Part shown: one piece after another, positions 25,301-38,500 of the stretch | How the letters are laid out: every line of letters starts with the position of its first letter | How positions within the stretch are numbered: the first letter of the stretch is position 1 | Assembly (NCBI GenBank): GCA_015501605.1 | Contig: JADNRZ010000003.1 | Span: forward strand, 558,001-622,000 | DNA length: 64,000 nucleotides | Reading direction: 5' to 3' | Source: Panaeolus papilionaceus | Lineage: Eukaryota; Basidiomycota; Agaricomycetes; Agaricales | Made by a program: the position numbers and the translations under genes | Notes under the pieces: model-generated | Database searches by the model: none | Seen by the model: only the letters and a program-made list of their open reading frames with translations | Told to the model about the DNA's origin: nothing

Positions 25301-28020
25301 GTAGAAGCGAATACATACGAGGCATCACGAGATATAATTAAAGGACCCGAGCGTTCATGAGCATTTGGGTGGGTAGGTGTAGGTACTGCGGCCTCAAAAG
25401 AAGGGGGAGTAAGAGAGAAAAGCCATGCGAGTGTGTCATTAATGTCACCCACAATCATTCTCTTTAGTTTAGCCTGGTCAACATTAATGAAAGAACTGAA
25501 AGGAAGGAAGAAACGCGCGCAGCAAATAGTGGTGATAAGATGTGACTTGTCATCCTATGATCTAACCTCTTTTTTCACCAGTACTAGTAGTTATCACAAC
25601 CGCGGATTCAAGCTCATGTTCGTATTTGTTCAACTCCTCGTAGGTATGCCTCGTTCCCCCTTTCCCATCCTATTCCAAGTCGAGTATCATTTAACTATCA
25701 CTCTCACTCTGATATCGCATCGCATCTCGTGCGTTTCATAGAAACGCGTTACATCGGTCGTACTAGTGAGCATATACTGAAGTGAACGCCGTCGAACAAA
25801 GCAAGCCTCTAAAAACATGCATTAACTCGTGGTAGCTGAGTAACTTTTACCAGGCACATTCGACCCGAGCGGAGAATAGACTAGGGAGCCGTAGGCATCT
25901 CTCATCATCCCATCTCATCTCATGCCAATTCCATGCATTTCTCATCTCGTACTGTACCCTATTATATCATCCCATAGTGTACTGTACCATACTATCACTA
26001 CCCTATTATCTCATCACACTTTCATGCTTTTTCACTGCCCAACCCATCATACCATATCATCCCAGCTCACCTCACCGCCCCTCACCGGAATCCGAAACAA
26101 AGATCCCACCTCCCACTCCTTGCTTAGCTCTCGGTTTTCGACTCTCATACGCCACGTTGAGCAGAGGAAAGGAAAGGAAAGGAAGTCCGCACACACAGTA
26201 CGGTACATTATAATTCCATTCCCGGGGCCCGTCGCACCCACTAATAAGCACCGACAGCCTGAGCAAATCGCTTCAAGGCGGGGGGTACCTCTCGAGATGA
26301 GTGGGGGAGATTAAACACTCCAATGTCAATGTGCCTGCATCGAATGGAATTATTGATGATACCCCAGAAAACCCTGCATGATAACAAGGATAACATAAGT
26401 AACATAACATAATAGATATCAAGAATTCGAAGGTAGGGCCCTGCAGGAGGATGACGAGAGCGAACGGAAGATACGGCGAGAATTTGAGTGCAGGTTGAGG
26501 CATATCATGATGCTTCATAGCAGATGAGAAAAAACAGTAAAACTCGAATCAAATCGCCGTACCCAGAAGGTTCGTTGGCACCGGTGAGAACCCGCAGAAT
26601 CTGAATCAATCGTATTCACTTTCAGGCAGGTTCGAATGAATTCCTTTCAAACACACAAGTGCGTGATCTTATCCCAGCCCACTAACACCCCATGAGCACC
26701 TAGAAGAGGCAAGTCACGCATGGAGCTCGGGAAGAACGACAGATGCATAGCCATAGCCATATGCAATTTGCATGGTGTTGTGGGATGGATCAGCTGTCTG
26801 CCACCAATAGTGTCGACGTGGTGAGGTGACAGGAATTGAAACTGAGAAATTCGAGGGTTGGATTTACGGCGGTGAAGCGACACGTATTCCTCAGGCTAAT
26901 ACTACTTACTTGCTCTACTCAATTGAAGGGATTGAATTGAATGGCTACTGATGGGTCCACACCACACCTAATAAATTGAAACTTATATGAATATCGCGCG
27001 ACCAGAACTTAAGCTTGAGAGGAGATTGTCGAGCGAATTCAAATTTCAAATCTTCAAAGCATGATTGTTCGTTTTTTCAATTGAAGTTTCGTGGATCTGA
27101 CATGAACGAGGCAGCCGGGTAAGATGTTCGAGAGAAACCGGAGGGTGGCAGTATGCGTTTGCCTGTTGCCTGTATGTAATGCATCGTGGGCCGTGGGTGC
27201 TCGTTTCATCTCAAATTCTCAATCCACCAGGTTTCTTGAACTTTGCTTTTACTGCACTAACTCGTTGTTGGGTACCGGTGTATTGCTATGTGTCCTAACT
27301 TATCCTAACTAACGCACTGCTGTACATTCTCTGATACAACTGCATGTTGTTGCAATTGGTTAAATTCCGGTTTTACCAAGTTTAACTCGAACCGCGTGCA
27401 GCGCAGTTTAGACATGCCCGGTATACTGTATTCTCCCCACGCATGGTACATATATTGTATTTATAATTATAACACATCGAGGATGTGGTGTCTGTCACTA
27501 CAACTACATTGCGCAGCACTTAGATGGAGTGAAGGTCCTGAGACTCGGACGAGGAGTCAATTCGCTCGCGCTGTCAAGACCGAAATCCCGTCAATACTGT
27601 CGATTACTCGCATTGACATTACTCGTACGTACACTTACTCTATCGCCGTCGCTAGTCATTAATTGTGCACTCCATGCACCTAAGTACAGGGAGGGGGTAT
27701 GTATGTAAATTAAAATTAAGAAAATTTCCATCGCCTGCCTCGCCTCGAGTCGCTCCGAGATGCGTTGTGTTGTGTTGGGTTTTGTTGTCAGATGCTGTTA
27801 TAAACATATGTGTGGATTATGAGTTCGAGCATGGTATCCACCTGCATGCCAAGTCACCTTTCCTCGCCTTACCTTTGAAGAATGAGCCTGCGGAATCACA
27901 GCGCAGTGCGACTCTTTTTGACGACTGCCATTCTCGACTGGACCGTCCAATCGTCTTTCTGCAATTTTCTATCATGAGATATCAATGAATAGGCGTAGAC
28001 CGTGACGAGCATAAGGCGAG

Positions 28021-28040
28021 GCAAGGTAAGGCAAGGTAAG
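28021..28040 (+). repeat. tandem GCAAGGTAAG pair
   Basis: Two perfect head-to-tail copies of GCAAGGTAAG. A third exact copy lies at 28674-28683 and near copies at about 29673 and 35690. Confidence 0.8.
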
Positions 28041-28230
28041 AGGGGTATGGACACACCTTGAATCTGTGAATCACGATGCACAACTCATTTCCAATGTTTT
28101 CGTATTGCACAACACGGTCTTCAGAACTGAAAAAGCTTATGATGATGATGTCTTGTATTGATTCCAAGTAATATCATGATAATAATGAAAAACTTGAACC
28201 GAATCCCTCGTTCCTATGTTCAGGGCCGTA

Positions 28231-28263
28231 CCTTCCTCCCTCCTCCCTCCCTTCCGTCCTTCG
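28231..28263 (+). repeat. polypyrimidine tract
   Basis: A 33-nt stretch of C and T broken by a single G, dominated by CCTCCCT words, in noncoding DNA. Confidence 0.8.
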
Positions 28264-29510
28264 TGGCATCCCTTAGTTAATATAACATAACACACTTTTC
28301 CATGGTTTTAATATGAGGTTTAATGAGCGATTCGAATGAGCCTGAGTGTGAGGGATGAGAAGGCGTATGATGTATTCGGTCAGTCAGTAAGTGCAATGTC
28401 GTCGCCTCCAGTCCGAGTAGGCTCAAGCCCGCGTATAGCCCAACCGGGTCATTCTCCCTTGACATTCCAGCTCTCATCTTGTAATCACAGCCCAGACAAA
28501 CGTGGTCGTCAGTGCGAACACAAAAATCAATGTAGTGATATACCCAGTCCCAAGTTTCGCCGAATCGTCGTACACGCTCGACGTAGCGCATGGTGTCCCA
28601 GTCACTTGCTTCCACCAAAGCCACCAAAGCCACGCATGAAGAATCGACAACCAAGCCAACAAAAGGAAATAAAGCAAGGTAAGTGAGAAAAATCAAACGT
28701 GAATGTGAACGCTTATTCTGAGTGGGTAACCGCGGCAAGTCCATCATCACCGTCAAACGTTACCGTACTCCCGCATGCACCCGCACGTTGCATTGGCAAT
28801 GACAGGCCCATCTCATCTGTGCTAAGGGCCCCGCTGCACCCTTTTTCCCAATGGCGTTTTTTCCTTACAGACAGCGCGGCTGGCGTTAATAGCCGCATTT
28901 GACAATTTTCCACAGCGGGCTTGACGTTCGTTCCTTTGAGTGAATTCAAGATGAAACTTTGAGTCACTTCTGTGATTGAGAAGAAATAAGCCTCACTCGG
29001 CCCTGGCGTGGGCGTACAATATCGCATATCGCACATCGAACGTTGCACATTCGTTGGTGGTTGTGGTTATCAGTTTATTTTTCGAATGATATGGGTGGTA
29101 GTGTACATGTATTAGGGGTATGATAGGATGGCATCGTAATAGCTCTTCCCGAGGCTCGAGTGACCTCTCTCCATGATTTAAGAGTTAGTACTGGGAGTGA
29201 GGAGAGTATTCAAGTTGTCTTGGTTCTAACGTGATCCTCCCTCGAGAAAACTGCGAAACGCCGCTGGGAGAAAGCCTCGAATCTTGAGCGGTGAGCACAT
29301 TGCACGTTCTCAGCTGTCGTTTTTGGGTATCACTCGGCCGATTCGGATAACACATGTCAACGTCGACTCGAGGGTAAGTTCAATCAGTTCTGTGCCAGGT
29401 GATTAAATGTCGAATCGGAAGGATGAGTTGGCGATGTTATGAGAATCCGTACACAAAGCAAGTGACATTGAATACGCCGTACTTAGTGGGTGTGTAAGGC
29501 TCCGAGATGT

Positions 29511-29526
29511 TCGATATCGATATCGA
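29511..29526. repeat. 16-nt perfect palindrome
   Basis: TCGATATCGATATCGA equals its own reverse complement. It could bind a dimeric regulator or be chance; nothing nearby decides this. Confidence 0.6.
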
Positions 29527-31129
29527 TGTTGAAAGAATTCACCGGAGAGACAGAAAGAGTTGCATCGACGGATTGGGGTATGTCAAGAGGTCGACGCCGG
29601 TGGAGGTGAACGAAATGAATAGGGTCGATTCCGACTGTTGCCCAAATTGAATTTGTATGTATCTATCGTAAGGCAAGGTAAACACTCGCCTCAACTAACT
29701 CGAAGCTTAAGCCAAGCACCCCAGATGCCATAAGTAAAACAAGCATGGACTAAATGGGCGTAACGAAACATGATCAGTCGTGGACGATTGGATGGCCAAG
29801 GTACCGGGGAGGTCAAGTTAAGTTAACGCAATCTCCAGTATCATTCAATACAAAACAAACCCGTAACTGCAGCGAGACTGATACTGTTTGACTGCTAGTG
29901 TTTGACGTTCATTTCGATAAAGATAGGCCACGATAAAACGCAGGGCATCAAATCAAAATCAAATCTCAATCTATAGAGTTTGCCTGTATGGTATGTGCGC
30001 GTGTATGGAAGTGAGTAAGGAAATAAATAGATCATCCTCCCTCCCGTTCACTGCACGCCATATCCATCAGATGGCAGTTGATAGCCATTTTAATCGAATG
30101 GGAGTTGCTGGGTCTGTGTTGCTCGTTATGTGCGATGTCTATATCGAGAGTTCAGAGGGAGAGGAAAGGAACAGACCGGAGGGGTGTTCTCAGGGCTGAC
30201 AGTTGGGCCCACGGAGGAAGGACTATGTATAGTGACTATACCTACTACGCATATGAATGGATACACATCTAATACTATCAAAGTGTATGAAGTGGAGAAG
30301 GTGGGCCAAGTAATCAGCAGGATCTTCGGAAGGAAGGAGTGAGACGTCGACGAATAAGGGCAGGCGCGAGGAGATGGAGCGGCACGGGCACGCGGCGGAC
30401 CCACGGGAAGGCATGCGACACAGCGTCGAGCTTGAGCAATCAACAATTGGTATTGGTATTGGTGGAGTGGACCAGAGTTGGTAAGGTACATTGTGTACAG
30501 AGGCAAGTAGGTAAGGCAGGATTATTGAATTATGGAGAGCTTGAAACTACGTAGTTGTATAATAATAAACTCATTGACGGCATTGTTGTTCTGTTGAATA
30601 CAATGAGTTAAGTGTACCCCATACGCACACTGCCTGCGGGTGGCGGCGTCGCATGGTTTGAATGAAATTGAGAGAAATGTATTTTTTTATTGTGGAGTGA
30701 GATCATAGGGCTTCGTTCAACCGGGTCTCGACCTGAACAACTCCACGAAGAAAAGGTACGGCGTATGAATGAAGTCTTGACAATGAAAGAGTCGGTATAA
30801 CTATGAAAGAGTCGGTGTAACAAAGAGATAAATAAACTTGAAAGACACTGATGATAGCGGTATTGCGAAGAGATGATTCTTGGATTGTGATGCCAAGTGG
30901 TATAGTTAGAGATAAGAAGGAGATTACGGAGAGATGAACCGGTAAACCAAATGGGGGTAAATTAATCAAAAGGAGAAAAGAAGAATGGCTGAATTGTGAC
31001 AGTGACATATGTAGATGAGATCTGATCTTGGATATGGGCGTGAGAAGTAAATAAATATTATTTGTTTGTGGTTTAACTGCTGCCCTGCCCTTGAACCTCG
31101 GACGCTATCCACACCGATGTTTTTAAAAC

Positions 31130-31135
31130 TATATA
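31130..31135 (+). promoter_or_regulatory. TATA-like box for the gene at 31207
   Basis: TATATA lies 72-77 nt upstream of the ATG and is followed by a G-poor, CA-rich leader with CATCATCATCATCG just before the start, a typical fungal 5' untranslated composition. Confidence 0.45.
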
Positions 31136-31206
31136 TCAACAACCCAACCATTCAATAACAATCACCCATCCACCAATACCACCCAACATCATCATCATCG
31201 CCAGTC

Positions 31207-31923
31207 ATGTCGCCCAGACCTATCCTCAAACGCACTTCTTCAAATAACTCGTCGGCAACATCAAGTCACTGTGTTCATTTCTCGTCTTCGCTCACAAAGA
31301 CCTTCTCTGCTCACTCTGCCGCTGCCTACGACCGTTCTCCCATTGTCGTGACTCCAAATTCATGTGCTCTTCCAGAACGTGGTTGTCCAGGTAGAACATA
31401 TCTACTAGACGAAGAGCCCGCTCGCACTATCCAAGCTGCTCGTGACTACCACCCCCGTGCTCTAGCTTTTGCTTCAAAAGCTCAAGATCTACCACAACTC
31501 ATCCCTGATATCTCCTCAGAATCAGACGAGAGCGACGGCTTCCTATCAAAGAACACCACTCCAGTTACCCCCAATAACACTGCGTTTAGTATACATGGTC
31601 TCGCAGTCAACGTCAACGTTACTGTCAGCGTCAACGTTCCAGCTCAACCTCAGGGCAACAACGCCCTCTCTTTCCTCCCTTACTCCCCCAACGACTACTC
31701 AGATCGAAAGCGTTGCAGGTCAGACCGCGAAAGAAGACACGACAGCTCTCGTACTCCAGACCGGATACCAATCGACAACGTCAACCAGTATTCCGCTCCT
31801 ACTCTATCATATCCATCCCCCAAGACAAAGTCTTCGTCCAAGAGCAGTAGAACCTACAACCCTGCTCAAGTAACTGGTTTCGCTGCTCCCTTTTCAAACG
31901 ACGACGTCTTTGGTGGTTTCTAA
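31207..31923 (+). CDS. conserved-looking basidiomycete hypothetical protein, 238 aa
   Basis: A single exon of 238 codons from ATG to TAA. The N-terminus is MSPRPILKRTSSNNSSATSS, then CVHFSSSLTKTFSAHSAAAY, DRSPIVVTPNSCALPERGCP and GRTYLLDEEP. The ordered core (DRSPIVV, CALPERGCPGRTY) resembles a short hypothetical protein I associate with mushroom fungi; I know no function. The PILKR start and VHF words recall docking peptides of phosphatase-1 regulators, but that is speculation. The rest is Ser/Pro/Asn-rich and probably disordered, with PHP-like composition and an acidic SSESDESDG patch near residue 105. No signal peptide or membrane span is present. It is the only defended gene in a 30-kb stretch, with a TATA-like box and a pyrimidine-rich 3' flank. 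Confidence 0.85.
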   Translation: MSPRPILKRTSSNNSSATSSHCVHFSSSLTKTFSAHSAAAYDRSPIVVTPNSCALPERGCPGRTYLLDEEPARTIQAARDYHPRALAFASKAQDLPQLIPDISSESDESDGFLSKNTTPVTPNNTAFSIHGLAVNVNVTVSVNVPAQPQGNNALSFLPYSPNDYSDRKRCRSDRERRHDSSRTPDRIPIDNVNQYSAPTLSYPSPKTKSSSKSSRTYNPAQVTGFAAPFSNDDVFGGF

Positions 31924-34900
31924 ACCACCACCCTCTCTCTCTGGGACTTGGTCTTCTCTCACTCTCGCGCTCCCTCTCGTCGACAATGACCATCATGACC
32001 CATTCTCATCACACGTTCATCCATCGTACCTTATATTCCTCTGCATAACGCACTCATCGTCCAAAACTTTATCTATTCACTCATATATTATTCTCATCAC
32101 ACACACGACAACAACCCTTACGACCTTCACCCACGTCATTTCTCGTTTCTTGCCTTTTTCCATCATCCGCCGTCCTTCCCACTCCCGCTCTCAACTCTGT
32201 GTTGCACTACCCTCCTCCCCTCTTTTACGCCGCCTTTTTTTCCCTTCATTCTCGCTTGCGATTTGATTTGATTCAGGCTTGGTGGGGATAACCCAGTCCT
32301 AGCCCAGTCGGATCTTGGACACCGTGTCCAGCCGGATTTAATCAAGCCGAGAGATGAAGGGGGGCCAGATGAGCAACACAGAGAAGAGCGAGTGCGGATG
32401 GCATCGCATTGGTGATGAGCAGAAGTGGGGGCCGTCGACATACCATGGACATTTACATTGGAACACACTCTTACTGGATTACTTTGGATTACTACTGGAG
32501 ACAATCTTTTTTTCGATACTCCATACCTCCGTCACCAGTTTTTCTTGTCTTTTCGTCGTTCCTGAATCCATTGATCCTTCCGAGTACCATTTCCTCTTGT
32601 CTTTTGTGTCGTCGTCTCCTGATCACTGTTCATCATCGCTTCTTATGATTTCTCATATGACGCTCCTCATTCATCCTCGGACTTGATTCTCCTGCTAGGG
32701 ACACTGTTCTATCAAATCGTATCGCTTTCCTTTTCCTTCTGTTCTGCAGAGACGCTTTGCCCTCTTCTCTTACTTCTTTTCTTGCTCTACCTCGCTTTCT
32801 TCTTCCTCTTTTCCTTTTACTTTCCTCCCGCATACAGAGTACAACACAGCACGCAATAACGAAATGACCCAGCATTATTCATCTACCATATATCCTCACC
32901 CATTCACGTCCTCATTCACGTTCATGGTCCCGCATTCCACCCAATCATCCATCCATTTTATTGAATCCACTTTTTCTGCTTCTCCGATCATTTACTCAAT
33001 CAACTTTGACGGGGCTCCGCGCACACAACATGACATTTTCCTGGTTCTGTTGATACCCCCTTATGACATTTTCATTGCATCTCATCGCATTGCATTGTAC
33101 TATAGTCATCGCAGTTGTAGTATACCGAGTTATATTGGTACAAAGAGTAATACCGAGACGAAGATTTCTAGGTTGGGTTGGAGGAGATGGAAATTATCAT
33201 TAAAAAATACAAGTGTACTAAAAAAATTGTGGATAACAATTTTATATATAACCTTTTTTTTTCTTTGATTTTTTGCGGGATTTCGTGAGCGAGGAACTTG
33301 AGAGCGGAGACTTGGACTTGTGAGAAACGCAACTGAGTGGAATTCAATCTTCAACACTTGATTGGACAGAAAAAAAGGGAAGAAAAGAAAAGATTATCAA
33401 GAATGAAATGGACGGACCAACGGAATGGAATGGAGGACTTGAAAAGTTTTATGGTCCTTGGGCCTTGAGTTTATTCAACTTGTGCGGATCATAAGCTTGG
33501 GTCTGTGCGGTGAGGGGAGGGTTGCAGTGCTGTGTGCAGTTGCCAGTTGGTAAATCAGAAGTGCGGTGCGGCCCCTATTATTTTATTTTTATTTTATTTT
33601 ATTTTTTACGTATTTTTATTTCAATTTGATTTATGTGGTTTCTATGTGCAAGGAATAGAAATGTAAAGTGGACTGATTTCTTTACTCACTTCCTTATGCA
33701 CTTATGAAGTTACTTACATGTGTTCAGTATTGTATTACACTACGTTTTTACAACATAACATGCATGAAGACTTGAGATTTTATTTATCCATTTGGGATAA
33801 CATAACGAGGCTGGCGAATGGGACGCATCAGACGATGTCGTCGAGGCATGTGCATGGACCTGTGGTGTTGATATTCTATTGATGCTCTGATGCGTGCGTT
33901 GTATTACACTACGTAGTATAACTTAAGGAGCTACATAGAGAAAAGGAAAGAAAAACCACAGGAACCAAGGTGAAGGAAGATATCCGGACATCATAATCAA
34001 CATAAAAATAAATTTTAAATAATCAAAAAAAAAAAAAAAAACCTTCGCCGTTCGGGTCCCTCCAACCCGGAGTGTTGGAGACGAAGGGCGAAAGTCGCGC
34101 ATCGAGTCTCATGCATCATGGGGGGCCGCTTGATGCGCGTATTGTGCAGAGTCCTCGCTCTCACTGGGGTGAGGCATGTCAACTTGAATGGGATTCTGGA
34201 AGATGATTATGGGAAGGATGAATGGGTGGGTGAGGATGGGAGGAATAATTTAAATAGTAAAATACGCGGAGGATGGGAGGCGAGGGATGGGAGGAAGAGT
34301 GCGCAGCGGATGCAGATTGGATTGGATTTGCGTTGGGTAATTTAATGCCGTTATGTAAATGAAGGAGACTGGAAGGAAGAAAATTGGATAGAGGGTTTTG
34401 AGGGTTTTTGTTTGCGTTTGTTCTTATCTTACTTTTGCTTAGTTTCTTACTTACTCGCTCAACCCGCTACTTCTATACAACTTTGAAGTATATCCTCTTG
34501 AATAAAATAAAATAACCACAAAATAAAAGAAATCGAACACGTCGGCGTCAGCGTTAAGCTCATCTTCTTTCTCGCCAAGTCGCGCTAATAGTAACAAGCC
34601 AAATTACTTACTGATGCTTATTTATGACACACTGATGATGCCAAACTGTAGCTATGGCAAAGCCGCTAGCGTCGCCGCCCCGAGTCGCTGATTGCCAGTC
34701 AAAGGTATCAGGATAGATCCCAGCCACGGGCGTGTCGTGCGCCACCCCCGTTCAAAGTCAGATCATGCACCTCGGTCTCGAATCGTTTATCAACGATATC
34801 AACTCCGTTCGGCGTTCGTGCATCGGACGAACGACAAACAAACGCATCAGCTGCATCGTTGCATGACCATCGGCGTGTGTTCCGTCAGCCGTCTCATGTA

Positions 34901-37900
34901 TGTTTACAAGTGCAGTGATAAGAATTTTGCGAAAGAAAGAAAGGAAGGAGGGAAGAAAGAACCTAGAATATTGACCAGGTGATGCGTACCGTGACCTCCC
35001 CCGCCGCGTATCGACCCGGTGTGGTGTACCTGGTGGAAGGTCCTGGAATGTGGGGGAACGGGATTATCTTATGATAGCAATGGGCAGTGACACTGTTACG
35101 AACTTGAGGATCTGTTTATTAGGCACGGGATAGGTACAGAATGTTAATTGGCCCTTGAGTGAGATTTAAATTATGATTTTGAATCGAGTGCATTTGCGGG
35201 GACGGAGGCGTGGAAGCGACGTGTTTTCTAGGTCTTTCTACGACTTCTCACCCGTATCGCAACGAAATTCAATTGAAGTGATACGACGGCGAGGTTCTGA
35301 CTCGAATCGGTCACTTGGCTATCGACGGGTTCCTTCAAATTGACTTATGCACTTGACTTGTGTACTTACACTTATCTTCCGGGAGTGGCGTTTTGCTTTT
35401 GAATTCACCTCGATACGACACTGTCATCTAAATACACGGGTACACATATGTAGAGCACATATCGAACACCCGACATGCCCGTCGGGGTATTCCTCCCATC
35501 TTATATATTCAAAGTGAAAGCAAGCCGATTGATTATCCGAAACTGGGTATGACAGACACATACATGCACACATACAGTGGCAGTGGCAGCGTCTCCGTTC
35601 GATCCATAAGCAGGTGCACAAAGTGTGTTCCGATGCGTATCCAGCGGTTCGGGACGCACAAAAGTGGCACAAGAACGGAAAGATGAAGTAAGGTAAGGAG
35701 GTAAGGTAGGCTAAAGAAGGAAAGGAAAGAACGGAAGGATGACATACGCTGCGCATGCTCCGGACTCGGAGGAGGCTCTCAGAAGGGGGCATGGGTGCGG
35801 GATTTTGGCCAACAACACACTTCTTATCATGAGGATGCTGTATGTAGCTTGAATTGGAACCCCTTCCAAGGCCAGGCTGGAAGGCAAAGAAAGCGAGCGG
35901 GTGCTGGGAGGTGCTTGGCATGATGTTGTTCTGTTCGTTCTTCCGGAAATACTCAGGCTATCCAAGTTAGTAGCTAGGTAAGTGTTCTTCTTGGTTCCAG
36001 CCTACACAGGTAAGGTTTAGGTGTAGTAGAAGGGCTTGTAATTGGTTACCTAGACTATGTATAGTATACAAAGTAAGCGTGACGGATGACGCTGGGTTCT
36101 TGAATTGAAGCCATCGTCTTCTCAAATGCCAAGGCGGCTCGGGCTACTTTAAATGAGGTCGGAGCCTCGATTGAAGTGAAGGAACGTCTAGCAATGTGCG
36201 AAGCTTCACCTTGAATTACTGATGACTGACTGACGATGCACTTGGCACAGTGCCCAATTAAATTCAATCGCGCCAAGCCAAGCCCCTATTCTCCTACCCT
36301 CTTCCGAGGCTCCTATGATTGCCTTCTCCGGCCATTCTCGATTCTCAGAGTTGCTCATCGCACGCAGGCACGATGTTAAACATAAATCGTTGGCTCGATT
36401 ACCTGTTCTAGAGATCGATGTGGTGGAGTATAGCCTACACAAGTACTCGAAAATCCCACTCCCTTGACAAGATCTCAGGCTCTCCAGAAGTATCTCTGCC
36501 TTTTCTAAAGTACAACATTACTTACCCATCTTATCCTGTTCGCAATCATAACAAGTCCGTTCGTCCCCACTCCAATGGTGTCATGAGTATGTAATGCAGT
36601 GTTATTTACCGCCAATGACATTTATCTATCTACCACCTTGGACACACGCTCACGGCAGAATCCCAAATCAAGAGGTGTCAGATAAACATATAGGCTGAGG
36701 CATTTTGAGCGGATTTGGAAATTAAAAGCGATGTGATGGTCAGCTGCGCGGTGGAGCGGGTAAATTGGTGTAAAAATTCGTGTGCGCGGGTGGGGTTTGG
36801 GTTTTTTAAATCCTATCGATTGGGGAGATGATTTGCTTATGATTAGGGAGTATACACATGTCTGGATGAGGATGTATGTTTGTAGGTGCTGTTAGAGTGG
36901 CCTTTTCTTTTGGCTTCCAGTGGCGCGCGGGGAGATGTGTCAGGCCGTAAATGAATGAATGAAACATGAAATCTACGGTATATAATTGGCGTTGCCAGTT
37001 GACTGGCCCGTCTGCTGCGGCGTCTGTTTGAAGACAAGATGGTATGATCGAACGGTATGGTCGTGCTAAATTTGATTTTTTTGATCTAAAGCTGCTCAGT
37101 ATGTCCGTGATTTAATTACCCGTGTGTAACACTCCTAAGCTGGTTGGTTATCGCCTGTTCTTGTCGGTATCAGTGTGTATCACTGATCTTTCACGTCTCG
37201 ACTGTGTGGAATGTGAGGGTTCACGTTGAAAGAGTGCTGAGCATTGTGCCTCTCGAGCGACCACGGATAAAATATTGAAACTCAGCAACGAAGGCGTATG
37301 TTGCTTCGAGCGAGAAAGAGTCGATGTAATCCTCCGTTTCCGATGTGATGATCAACCGTTCTGGGGTTGATTGGAGCTCCGCTGTAACATATGCATTTGC
37401 AACTGTAGCCTTACTACCCATCATCCGACGCATCGAACGACCGTCAGCCCGTCCGTCGACGCTGACGTACGACGCCAATCATTACTTGCTGCATACATGC
37501 ATTTCAAGAGTATCCAAGCTTTCTTCCCGCTCTCTTTTTTCCCATTCTCGCGACCCGCGACCCGCGACGCAGAGTAACCGGCGAATCACACGCTTCGAAG
37601 CTCGAAGCTCATGCCCGTTTACAAACTCAGCTACTCCGCACCCTTCCGAGCTGGTTGTCGTACCATGCAAGTTTGTTGACAAGTATACAGTCCACAAGGC
37701 GTTTGACCGCACTCAACCTTCCCCAGTCCATACGTTGTCTCAACCAGCGTAGGGTATATGATCATAATGATCATAAAACCCACTGTGATGTTGGTATTCT
37801 GCCTTGATCTAATCATGTCTGTGCTTCGAACTCAATATGGGATGTTCCCAACATTGTCGAATGGAATGAATTGGTATGACATGCACATGCAGTAATTGCG

Positions 37901-38500
37901 ATACGAAGCAAGGGGAGAAGTTGTGACATTACATTGATCCCCAGTATTTCCACGCGAGCATGGGCTTTTTCCGGGTCGCCGTCAAGACGCACACGAGGCG
38001 AAGGTCAATTTAGAGGGAATGAGAACTGTGTTATTTTTATGATGCTAACATACCGGACGATAGCTTAGCTGGGAAGGTAACATGTAGCCCACAACATTTG
38101 TATTGATTCAAAATGAATAACTTTGACGTCCAATCATAGGTACTCATTGTGCTTTTTTTATCTTTTCAATTCCTTCGATTGGGTTCTTATAATAGACAAT
38201 CATGTTCACCGTACCGCGTTGTTGATATCGCTGATAGGTGTTGGGAATGCCAGAGACGGAAAAAGAGTGCAAGTGAATAAATAAGTGACATCCGCGGCGA
38301 TCCTTATAAATGTCCCACTAATCACTTGTGCCCAGCGCAAAATCTCACTTTACTTGGGACGCTGATAGAGGGCAATAGTGGACTATGAATTGCTATAATT
38401 GCGTCCCTGTAACTCGTAGAGAAATTACCATAACCGATGAGCGTGTGTAGATAACTCGTATTGCTTTTTCTATATTGCGGCCTGTATTCCCTACCCTGAC
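31924..38500. other. gene desert, AT-rich and simple-sequence DNA downstream of the 31.2 kb gene
   Basis: No gene supported. The first 350 bp are pyrimidine-rich 3' flank. Further on are a TTTTA-rich tract at about 33575-33620, a 17-nt A run with adjoining hairpin at 34025-34087, and scattered GGTAAG words near 35.69 kb. Open frames here lack motifs and overlap on both strands. Confidence 0.45.
34025..34087 (-). other. hairpin followed (on minus) by a 17-nt T run: possible Pol III-type terminated RNA end
   Basis: On the plus strand, A17 (34025-34041) is followed by CCTTCG (34042-34047), an inner stem CTCCAAC/GTTGGAG (34060-34066 with 34074-34080) and CGAAGG (34082-34087), which closes the outer stem. 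An alternative inner pairing CGGGT/ACCCG (34053-34057 with 34065-34069) competes. Read on minus, this is a stable hairpin directly followed by T17, which resembles the end of an RNA polymerase III transcript. I could not match it to U6, SRP, RNase P or a tRNA, and no clear A/B box was found. Confidence 0.4.

Larger units (their letters stand above)
25301..31129. other. gene desert, low-complexity noncoding DNA upstream of the 31.2 kb gene
   Basis: No gene supported. The texture differs from 17.6-25.3 kb. It has G-poor CAT/CTC-rich DNA at about 25890-26130, a GGAAA repeat near 26165, a polypyrimidine tract at 28231-28263, a recurring GCAAGGTAAG word at 28.0-28.7 kb and a 16-nt palindrome at 29511-29526. 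This may be a long regulatory or untranslated region of the gene at 31207, which is inference from position only. Confidence 0.45.

Noticed and set aside
28277..28756. Minus-strand frames with hydrophobic segments (for example LYFLLLAWLSILHAWLWWLW)
   Set aside because: The hydrophobic frame has no ATG and a stop just upstream; the other frame with an ATG lacks any motif. No consistent exon model.
33225..33241. AATTGTGGATAACAATT, an inverted repeat resembling the bacterial lac operator
   Set aside because: Short AT-rich inverted repeat in fungal noncoding DNA; no bacterial or vector sequence around it, so chance resemblance.
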